Shown here: positions 23,039 to 28,868 of the stretch, in pieces | Numbering within the stretch: position 1 is the stretch's first letter | Layout: every line of letters begins with the position of its first letter | Source: an uncultured Roseburia sp. | GTDB lineage: Bacteria > Bacillota > Clostridia > Lachnospirales > Lachnospiraceae | DNA length: 28,868 nt | Direction: 5' to 3' | Assembly (NCBI GenBank): GCA_947070915.1 | Contig: CAMTDY010000013.1 | Location: 1-28,868, forward strand | Notes under the pieces: model-generated | What the model was told of the DNA's origin: nothing | The model's database searches: none | The model's input: the letters and a program-made list of their open reading frames with translations, nothing else | Position numbers and translations under genes: made by a program

Positions 23039-24691
23039 ATGATAGAAGGACAACAGGTGCCGGTGTTTATTATCGGGCATAAAAATCCGGATACAGACTC
23101 CATCTGTTCCGCCATTGCCTATGAAAATTTAAAAAATACGCTTTTTGGCGGTGGTTATGTGGCGGGAAGAGCAGGGCAGATCAATCAGGAGACGCAGTAT
23201 GTGCTGAAATATTTTCAGACCCCGGCGCCTCTTTATATCGAAGATGTCATGACGGAAGTACGGGATATCGAGATCCGCAAGACCAAGGGAGTATCCGGGG
23301 ATATTTCTTTGAAAAAGGCGTGGAATATGATGCGGGAGCTGGATGTGGTCACGCTGCCCATCACTTCGGAAGCAGGAAAGTTATCCGGGCTCATTACCAT
23401 CGGAGATATCGCCACCGCTTATATGGATGTGTACGACAACAGTATTCTTTCCACTGCAGGGACTTCCTATAAGAACATACTGGAAACGTTAGAGGCGGAA
23501 ATGATCGTGGGCGATCAGGAAGCGGTATTTCATAAAGGCGAAGTAGTCATTGCGGCGGCAAATCCGGATGTGATGGAGGATTATATTCATCAGGGGGATA
23601 TGGTGATCCTTGGAAACCGGTACGAATCCCAGCTCTGCGCCATTGAGATGGAGGCGGCATGTATCGTAGTGTGCATGGAGGCGAAAGTATCCCAAACTAT
23701 ACAAAAACTGGCAGAAGAGCGGGGGTGCAGCATTATTGTCACACCTTATGATACTTTTACGGCGGCGCGGATGATCAACCAGAGTATGCCCATTGAGTAC
23801 TTTATGAAACGCAATCATCTGACGACCTTTCATTTGTCCGATAAGACAGAGGATATCAAGGAAGTGATGGGAAAACTGCGCCACCGCGATTTCCCGGTAC
23901 TGGATGCCAGGGACAATTATGTGGGAATGATCTCCAGGCGGAATCTTATTAATCTCCGCAAAAAACAGCTGATCCTGGTGGATCACAACGAGAGTTCCCA
24001 GACGGTGGACGGTATTGAGAATGCCCATATTCTGGAGATCATCGACCATCACCGTATCGGTACGCTGGAGACGCTGGAACCGGTTCTGTTCCGCAATCAG
24101 CCGCTGGGGTGTACAGCTACTATCATCTATCAGATGTACCAGGAAAATAATGTGGAGATTCCTAAGAATATAGCCGGTCTTCTTATGGCGGCCATCATCT
24201 CCGACACTTTAATGTTCCGCTCTCCTACCTGTACCGCGGTGGACAAAGATGCTGCCGGGGAATTGTCAAAGATATGCGGTGTGGAGATCGAAGAATTTGC
24301 AGTGGACATGTTTGGGGCAGGAAGCGATCTCAGCTCCAGGGAGCCAAAAGATATTTTTAAACAGGATCTCAAACGTTTCGAGGTGGGAGAGACACAATTT
24401 GCGGTGAGCCAGATCAATTCCATGAACAGCATAGAGCTCCAGGAGATCAAGGAAAAGATTGTTCCCTATCTGGAAGAAATCTTTCCGACCCTGGGCGTCA
24501 ACATGGCATTTGTGATGCTGACCAATATTGTAAAAGAAAGCACGGAGCTTCTCTGTTTTGGTGAGAGAGCGGAGGAAGTTGTCAGGGATTCTTTCCGGCT
24601 CCATGACGATATGGAAAAGGTCATACTGAAAGGACTGGTCTCCCGTAAGAAACAGCTGATCCCAAGTCTGGTATCTATTTTGCAGCAATAA
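23039..24691 (+). CDS. ppaC: Family II manganese-dependent inorganic pyrophosphatase with CBS-DRTGG-CBS insert
   Basis: This 550-aa cytoplasmic enzyme hydrolyses pyrophosphate and pulls biosynthetic reactions forward. The DHH phosphoesterase domain is split: GHKNPDTDS (H14, D18, D20) lies at the N-terminus, VDHNES (D315, H316) and IIDHH (D336, H337, H338) follow the insert, and the DHHA2 domain closes the protein. The insert at about 65-305 comprises a CBS motif (70-130, LSGLITIGDIATAYM), a DRTGG domain (about 140-245) and a second CBS motif (255-305). In this subfamily such inserts bind adenine nucleotides and regulate activity. The start follows GAGGA. The next gene starts 55 bp later with no terminator between. 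Confidence 0.95.
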   Translation: MIEGQQVPVFIIGHKNPDTDSICSAIAYENLKNTLFGGGYVAGRAGQINQETQYVLKYFQTPAPLYIEDVMTEVRDIEIRKTKGVSGDISLKKAWNMMRELDVVTLPITSEAGKLSGLITIGDIATAYMDVYDNSILSTAGTSYKNILETLEAEMIVGDQEAVFHKGEVVIAAANPDVMEDYIHQGDMVILGNRYESQLCAIEMEAACIVVCMEAKVSQTIQKLAEERGCSIIVTPYDTFTAARMINQSMPIEYFMKRNHLTTFHLSDKTEDIKEVMGKLRHRDFPVLDARDNYVGMISRRNLINLRKKQLILVDHNESSQTVDGIENAHILEIIDHHRIGTLETLEPVLFRNQPLGCTATIIYQMYQENNVEIPKNIAGLLMAAIISDTLMFRSPTCTAVDKDAAGELSKICGVEIEEFAVDMFGAGSDLSSREPKDIFKQDLKRFEVGETQFAVSQINSMNSIELQEIKEKIVPYLEEIFPTLGVNMAFVMLTNIVKESTELLCFGERAEEVVRDSFRLHDDMEKVILKGLVSRKKQLIPSLVSILQQ

Positions 24692-24746
24692 CCTGGTGGC
24701 GCCATTGGGCCAGCCGATGTTGCTGAACTGAGAAGAAAGGAAAGAA

Positions 24747-26873
24747 ATGGTTATGAAGAAATATTATTCGCGCTGTCTTGCATTTTTGCTGATGCTGAGT
24801 ATGCTGCTGCAGCCGGCAGCAGGATCTGCCGCAGAAGCTGCTGGTGGAGAGCAGCAAGAGGGAATGCTGCAGCTTATCCAGGACGGACAGCCCGCTGTCG
24901 CGCAGACGGGCTCAGGGAAAACCATGGCTCTGCGCGGGTTTTCAGAAGAGGGCAGCGGAGCCAGGGAGACGATCTATGAAGGGCTGCTTGCAACAGAGCC
25001 GGGCATAGATCTGGAGGAATATGAACTGACGGTGGAAGAATTCAGGACCCTGCTCAGTGATATTATTAATTCCTCGCCGGAATTGTTTTATGTAAGCAAA
25101 AGATTCAGCTACCAGGTATCGGCAGGTGGACAGAAATATGTTGTGTCTTATACACCATCCTACCAGTTCGGTGGCGATGACGTATCAAAACCGCGCATTG
25201 AAGAGATGAAAACTACATTTCAGAATGTGTCAGATCATATCCTTTCCGGAGTGAATCCGGAGTGGAGTGACATGGAAAAGGCGTTGTATATCCACGACTA
25301 TCTGACTTCCCGGTATGAATATGATACCAGGGATCCACAGTCTGGCACAGATCCCTGCCGGTACGATGCCTACAGTCTGATCGTGGAAGGACGGGCTGTG
25401 TGCGAAGGATATGCGCTGGCATATCTGTATTTTATGAAGCGGCTGGGAATTCCCTGCAGGACAGTTCCCAGTGATGCCATGCGCCATATGTGGAACCAGA
25501 TCCAGCTGGGGGGCAGGTGGTATCATGTGGACGTTACCTGGGATGATCCCCTGGAGGATATGCCTGGCAGGGCAGAGCACAAATATTTTCTCAAAAGTGA
25601 TTCTGCCTGGAAGGGATCCTACCTGTGGGATGAGACATTGAGTGAGCCCTGTGAAGATACGTCCTGGGATTCCTTTTTCTGGGAGAGTTCCTCGTCTCCT
25701 CTGGTAAGCGACGGGGAAAAATGGTTCTATGTGAAGAACAAAGGGGCAGAGCCGGGCATCTACCGCTGGGATCCAGAGACAGATCCGAAGGCAGAAAAGA
25801 TGGATAAACTGGTAGATCTCAGTACATACCGCTGGAAAACAGCAGAGCAGGGGTACTATTTTACGGAAAAGTATACGCGGTCTGCTGTTCATCAGGGAAT
25901 GTTGTACTTTAATACACCGGATGGGGTGCTGCGCATATCTGCGGGGACAGAGGGCTTGACCATGGGAGAGCCGGTGCCTGGGCTTGACATGGAAGGAAGG
26001 GATACGCTTTATGGTCTGTGGATCCAGGGAAAAGAACTCCAGGTACTGCCGGGTGCGGTTTCTGTAAAAGTGATAGATGGAGAGCGGGTGTCGGTGATCA
26101 CTGCCCTGGAGCCGGAGACAGTGCATCGTTTCGAGGCACCAGAGACCACCTATCCGCCTCTGCCAGCGGTGACAGAACCACCCCGGAAGACGGCTTTGCC
26201 AGAACCGACGGATCTCCCGGAGACCACTGTGACGCCAGGCGCAACGGAGAGCCCGGAGACAACCAAGGCGCCGGAGACCACTGTGACGCCAGGCGCAACG
26301 GAGAGCCCGGAGACAACCAAGGCACCGGAGACAACAGTGTCCCCAGGGACAACGGCATCCCCGGAAGAGACGCTGCCTCCGGAGGAAGGGGAGCTTCCAT
26401 TAGTTTCATCGGCTCCCTCCGGGACGGCATCGCCAGTTCCTTCTGCTCCCCCTGTCCCAGCGGTGACGCCGGCGGCTACAGTTTCCCCATCAGATACAGT
26501 TCCCCCTTCCGGAAACGTGATACTGAATCCGCCAGCACCCCGGCAGACAGGAGCAGAAAATGGGACTGTTATACAGAATCCAGAAGCTGGAAACAAAAAA
26601 ACGGATGTATTGTCCCAGATCAGGATCTCAGCGGCCAGAGGAAAGAAAACCATCGTGGTCACTGTGCCCAAGGCGTCGAAAGTGACGGTGGGGCTCAATA
26701 AAAAGATTCTATTAAATAAGAAGAAACGTTATAAAAAACTGACCTATTCCACAAAAAAGACAAAGAGCGGAAAGCTTACCGTCAGAACTTCCTCCAGATT
26801 AAAAAAGAAGATGAAGATCACTGTTACGGTAACAGCAGCAGGAAAAAAATATAAAAAAATAAAAAGGATATAA
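24747..26873 (+). CDS. Secreted transglutaminase-like protein with Thr/Pro repeat linker and basic tail
   Basis: This 708-aa protein starts at ATG 24747 with AAAGGA 5 nt upstream; a second ATG at 24753 is also possible. Residues 1-29 are a signal peptide. The transglutaminase core has C219 (VCEGYALAY), H247 (MRHMWNQI) and D262 (HVDVTWDDP), an intact Cys-His-Asp triad. About 300-470 is a beta-rich region of uncertain family. A Thr/Pro/Ser/Glu linker (roughly 470-600) includes two near-identical 18-residue repeats. Residues 626-708 are a basic module with about 24 Lys and 6 Arg and no acidic residue. It could be a protein cross-linker, protease or wall-associated enzyme; the substrate is unknown. 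No sortase motif is present. Confidence 0.82.
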   Translation: MVMKKYYSRCLAFLLMLSMLLQPAAGSAAEAAGGEQQEGMLQLIQDGQPAVAQTGSGKTMALRGFSEEGSGARETIYEGLLATEPGIDLEEYELTVEEFRTLLSDIINSSPELFYVSKRFSYQVSAGGQKYVVSYTPSYQFGGDDVSKPRIEEMKTTFQNVSDHILSGVNPEWSDMEKALYIHDYLTSRYEYDTRDPQSGTDPCRYDAYSLIVEGRAVCEGYALAYLYFMKRLGIPCRTVPSDAMRHMWNQIQLGGRWYHVDVTWDDPLEDMPGRAEHKYFLKSDSAWKGSYLWDETLSEPCEDTSWDSFFWESSSSPLVSDGEKWFYVKNKGAEPGIYRWDPETDPKAEKMDKLVDLSTYRWKTAEQGYYFTEKYTRSAVHQGMLYFNTPDGVLRISAGTEGLTMGEPVPGLDMEGRDTLYGLWIQGKELQVLPGAVSVKVIDGERVSVITALEPETVHRFEAPETTYPPLPAVTEPPRKTALPEPTDLPETTVTPGATESPETTKAPETTVTPGATESPETTKAPETTVSPGTTASPEETLPPEEGELPLVSSAPSGTASPVPSAPPVPAVTPAATVSPSDTVPPSGNVILNPPAPRQTGAENGTVIQNPEAGNKKTDVLSQIRISAARGKKTIVVTVPKASKVTVGLNKKILLNKKKRYKKLTYSTKKTKSGKLTVRTSSRLKKKMKITVTVTAAGKKYKKIKRI
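26217..26324 (+). repeat. 54-bp tandem direct repeat (two copies) in the transglutaminase gene
   Basis: Copies at 26217-26270 and 26271-26324 differ only at their last base, so recent duplication or repeat-length variation is likely. Each encodes 18 residues (PETTVTPGATESPETTKA), so unit gain or loss keeps the frame. A decayed third copy begins at 26325. Confidence 0.95.
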
Positions 26874-26921
26874 CGACAGATCGGACAAATATGGTTCGTA
26901 CAAAGTTTTTTCAGAAAATGC

Positions 26922-26950
26922 TTGCAATTGCTGGAAATGTAGTGTATAAT
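26922..26950 (+). promoter_or_regulatory. S10 operon promoter
   Basis: TTGCAA (26922-26927) and a perfect TATAAT (26945-26950) are separated by 17 bp. Transcription would start near 26957, about 310 nt before rpsJ. It is the strongest-looking promoter in the window, as expected for a ribosomal protein operon. Confidence 0.8.
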
Positions 26951-26956
26951 AGCCAT

Positions 26957-27266
26957 TGCTGTGACATTGATAGCGAAGAAGCGTGAGGTTGCCATCATGA
27001 ACAGGATGGGTTTTCCGTGGAGCGAATGTCAAGAGACTGCAGAATACATAGTTCAGCAGTCGGTAAACCTGACGGCAAGTCACTGTACGAACCATAGTTT
27101 CTGTCTGAGAACAGATAAACGTGTGTATCAACTGCCCAATAGGGCGGATTTCCGCTGACAAGGCGGAATTTTGTGTGAACCGGCATGACACACACGGATG
27201 AGTGTACAGTCACCACTTGTCGTACTAACATTATTTTTCAAGTACGAAAAGGAGGCGGCTTTTTTT
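26957..27266 (+). promoter_or_regulatory. Structured 5' leader of the S10 ribosomal protein operon
   Basis: This roughly 310-nt untranslated region is rich in complementary segments. GACTGC (27035-27040) pairs with GCAGTC (27056-27061). ACTGTAC (27082-27088) pairs with GTACAGT (27204-27210), closing a domain of about 130 nt. Inside it, CTGT/ACAG (27101-27114), GCCC/GGGC (27134-27145) and TTCCGC/GCGGAA (27150-27168, followed by TTTT) can form hairpins. CGTGTGT (27120-27126) can pair with ACACACG (27190-27196), in competition with TGTGTG (27172-27177). TCGTACT (27220-27226) pairs with AGTACGA (27241-27247) right against the rpsJ ribosome site. Feedback control by a ribosomal protein is the natural hypothesis. 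I cannot assign it to a known leader family by eye. Confidence 0.6.
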
Positions 27267-27581
27267 ATGGCAAGTCAACAGACAATGAGAATCATTTTAA
27301 AAGCATACGATCATCAGTTGATCGATTTCGCGGCTGCAAAGCTGATCGAGACAGTGAAGAAAACAGGAGCAAAGGTAAGCGGTCCGGTACCACTTCCTAC
27401 TAAGAAAGAGGTTATCACGATTCTTCGTGCGGTACACAAGTACAAAGACTCCAGAGAGCAGTTTGAGCAGAGGACTCACAAGAGACTGATCGATGTGCTT
27501 AAGCCATCACAGAAGACAGTAGATGCATTATCCCGTTTGGAGATGCCTGCTGGGGTTGCAATTGATATTAAAATGAAATAA
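27267..27581 (+). CDS. rpsJ: 30S ribosomal protein S10
   Basis: This 104-aa protein is full length. MRIILKAYDHQLID at the N-terminus and VSGPVPLPTKKEVITILR in the middle are S10 signatures. S10 is part of the 30S head and, in bacteria, also of the transcription antitermination complex as NusE. The frame opens at 27198, but the conserved start and AAAGGAGG (about 12-nt spacing) place it at 27267. It is the first gene of the S10 operon here. Confidence 0.98.
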   Translation: MASQQTMRIILKAYDHQLIDFAAAKLIETVKKTGAKVSGPVPLPTKKEVITILRAVHKYKDSREQFEQRTHKRLIDVLKPSQKTVDALSRLEMPAGVAIDIKMK

Positions 27582-27835
27582 TAGTCTCGGCTGTGCCGAG
27601 CCATTAGAAGTTTGCAGTTGCGAACTTCGGGGAAGTAAAAGAAAGAAACCTTACAGGGGGGAAGAGACACAGTCCCCTGGTCCTAAAAGTTTACGAAGGT
27701 TCTCCGGTTCAGAACACCCGTAACCATCTAGGATGATTGTTTTCCGCTATCGGGAGGGTTTAAAACCCTAAAGAGCGAAAACTCTAAATAAGGATATGAA
27801 AGCAATCCGCTGTAGAAATTTAGGAGGTAAATAAA
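27582..27835 (+). promoter_or_regulatory. Multi-hairpin intergenic RNA between rpsJ and rplC
   Basis: This 254-nt gap inside the operon carries a chain of clear stems. CTCGGC/GCCGAG (27586-27600) has a 3-nt loop. GAAGTTTGC/GCGAACTTC (27607-27628) is a 9-bp stem with one wobble pair and an AGTT loop. CAGGGG/CCCCTG (27654-27679) and GTTCT/AGAAC (27699-27715) follow. AGGGTT/AACCCT (27755-27769) has a 3-nt loop and is enclosed by a longer stem of TTTTCCGCT against AGCGAAAA. I see no open reading frame or promoter consensus in it. A gap this long and structured is unexpected between two cotranscribed ribosomal protein genes. A ribosomal protein binding site or RNA processing region is the best guess. 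Confidence 0.65.
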
Positions 27836-28465
27836 ATGAAGAAAGCTATCGTAGCTACAAAAGTTGGAATGACACAGATTTTCAACGAAGACGGTGTATT
27901 GACACCGGTTACTGTGCTTGAGGCTGGTCCGGTTTTTGTGACTCAGATCAAAAATGTTGAGACAGACGGATACAGTGCGGTGCAGGTAGGGTTTGGCGAC
28001 ATCCGCGAGAAGCTTGTCAACAAGCCGAAACAGGGACACTTTGCAAAAGCAGGCGTAGAGAACAAGAGATTTCTCACAGAGTTTAAGTTTGACAATGCAG
28101 AGGAGTTTGAATTAGGACAGGAAATTAAAGCAGATATCTTTGAAGCCGGTGACAAGATCGACGTGACAGCGACAAGCAAAGGTAAAGGATTCCAGGGTGC
28201 GATCAAGCGTCATGGCCAGTCCAGAGGACCGATGGGTCACGGCTCCAAATTCCATAGACATGCTGGTTCCAATGGTTCTGCATCGGATCCAAGCAAAGTA
28301 TTCAAAGGCAAGAAAATGCCTGGTCAGATGGGTGCTGTAAAAGTTACCATCCAGAATCTCGAGATCGTGAGGGTGGATGTGGAGAACAATCTTCTTCTGG
28401 TTAAAGGAGCAGTGCCGGGACCAAAGAAATCAACCGTTATTATAAAAGAATCCGTAAAGGCATAA
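27836..28465 (+). CDS. rplC: 50S ribosomal protein L3
   Basis: This 209-aa protein is full length. MKKAIVATKVGMTQIFNEDG at the start is the L3 N-terminal signature, and the SRGPMGHGSKFHRHAGS segment (about residues 129-145) is the extended loop that reaches toward the peptidyl-transferase centre. GKKMPGQMGAVKVTIQNLEI follows, as usual. TAGGAGG stands about 9 nt upstream of the ATG. L3 is one of the early assembly proteins of the large subunit. rplD follows after 24 bp. Confidence 0.98.
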   Translation: MKKAIVATKVGMTQIFNEDGVLTPVTVLEAGPVFVTQIKNVETDGYSAVQVGFGDIREKLVNKPKQGHFAKAGVENKRFLTEFKFDNAEEFELGQEIKADIFEAGDKIDVTATSKGKGFQGAIKRHGQSRGPMGHGSKFHRHAGSNGSASDPSKVFKGKKMPGQMGAVKVTIQNLEIVRVDVENNLLLVKGAVPGPKKSTVIIKESVKA

Positions 28466-28489
28466 CTTTCGGAAAGGAGGACGACACAG

Positions 28490-28868
28490 ATGGCAAGCGT
28501 ATCTGTTTACAATATGGAAGGCAAAGAGACCGGAAAAATGGAATTGAATGATTCGATCTTTGCCGCACCGGTAAATGAACATTTGGTTCACAGGGCAGTT
28601 GTATTGCAGCTGGCTAACAAACGTCAGGGAACACAGAAAGCGAAAACTCGCTCTGAAGTTCGCGGCGGAGGAAGAAAACCGTGGAGACAGAAGGGAACCG
28701 GACATGCAAGACAGGGTTCGATCCGTGCTCCACAGTGGAAGGGCGGCGGAGTTGTATTTGCTCCTACACCGAGAGATTATTCATTTAAGATGAATAAGAA
28801 AGAAAAAGTAATAGCTCTGAAATCTGCATTATCTGCAAAGGTAAGCGAGAACAAGCTGATCGTTGTTG
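28490..28868 (+). CDS. rplD: 50S ribosomal protein L4, 3' truncated by window edge
   Basis: ATG at 28490 follows AAAGGAGG with 9-nt spacing. The frame stays open to the window end, giving about 126 residues of a protein usually just over 200. MASVSVYNMEGKETGKMELN opens the family, and the conserved loop region appears as RSEVRGGGRKPWRQKGTGHA followed by RQGSIRAPQWKGGG. L4 contacts 23S rRNA and lines the exit tunnel. In Escherichia coli it represses its own operon through the S10 leader. It is placed after rplC in the standard S10 operon order. Confidence 0.97.
   Translation, partial: MASVSVYNMEGKETGKMELNDSIFAAPVNEHLVHRAVVLQLANKRQGTQKAKTRSEVRGGGRKPWRQKGTGHARQGSIRAPQWKGGGVVFAPTPRDYSFKMNKKEKVIALKSALSAKVSENKLIVV

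Noticed and set aside
24692..24746. Possible terminator after the pyrophosphatase (CTGG...CCAG around a TGGCGCCA palindrome)
   Set aside because: Only a 4-bp outer pair and no T-run; too weak to call.
26018..26701. 227-aa alternative frame across the Thr/Pro linker of the transglutaminase gene
   Set aside because: Frame-shifted reading of repetitive linker DNA; its repeats simply mirror the 54-bp units and there is no start signal.
1..28868. CRISPR arrays, insertion sequences, phage genes, toxin-antitoxin pairs
   Set aside because: No regularly spaced repeats, transposase motifs, integrase motifs or paired small ORFs of that kind were seen on either strand.

Overview
The window looks like chromosome from a gut-type Clostridia bacterium, most likely Lachnospiraceae. 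The evidence is near-balanced base composition, strong AGGAGG-type ribosome binding sites, Firmicute-style gene pairs (tgt-yajC, yigZ-rarA) and a secreted GH95 glycosidase. That placement is inference from gene content; there is no rRNA in the window. Genes are dense, with about 20 complete proteins plus two cut by the window edges (a YgiQ-type radical SAM protein on the left, ribosomal protein L4 on the right). I see no insertion sequence, prophage, CRISPR array, tRNA or rRNA.

Layout. 1-4354 (+): the end of ygiQ, then a MerR regulator fused to a SAM-dependent methyltransferase with its own 19-bp-spacer promoter, then the dTDP-rhamnose genes rfbB and rfbD. 4331-6742 (-): a class A penicillin-binding protein whose 3' end overlaps that of rfbD. 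6936-10586 (+): a tightly packed run of yigZ, rarA, a small membrane protein, tgt and yajC. 10892-15223 (+): an orphan sugar-type solute-binding lipoprotein, a membrane HD-GYP protein, a 1-phosphofructokinase and an unrecognised 193-aa charged protein. 15314-22757 (-): a Cu/Zn superoxide dismutase-like protein, a two-gene unit of a lysine-rich secreted protein and a large secreted GH95 enzyme, then galK and galE. 23039-26873 (+): a CBS/DRTGG-regulated family II pyrophosphatase and a secreted transglutaminase-like protein. 26922-28868 (+): promoter, long leader and first genes of the S10 ribosomal protein operon (rpsJ, rplC, rplD).

How the parts may work together. The rfb genes and the PBP serve cell-envelope synthesis. 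The GH95 enzyme and its lysine-rich partner act outside the cell on host or dietary glycans, while galK and galE handle galactose inside; galT is not in the window. The solute-binding lipoprotein has no permease beside it and is followed by a membrane c-di-GMP phosphodiesterase, so it may act as a sensor subunit.

The strongest candidates for undescribed biology are two structured RNA segments in the S10 operon: a roughly 310-nt 5' leader with alternative helices, and a 254-nt multi-hairpin gap between rpsJ and rplC. Also notable are the acid-free lysine-rich modules on two secreted proteins, the lipoprotein/HD-GYP pair and the autoregulated-looking MerR-methyltransferase. All structures and domain calls were read by eye from the sequence; no searches or folding programs were run.
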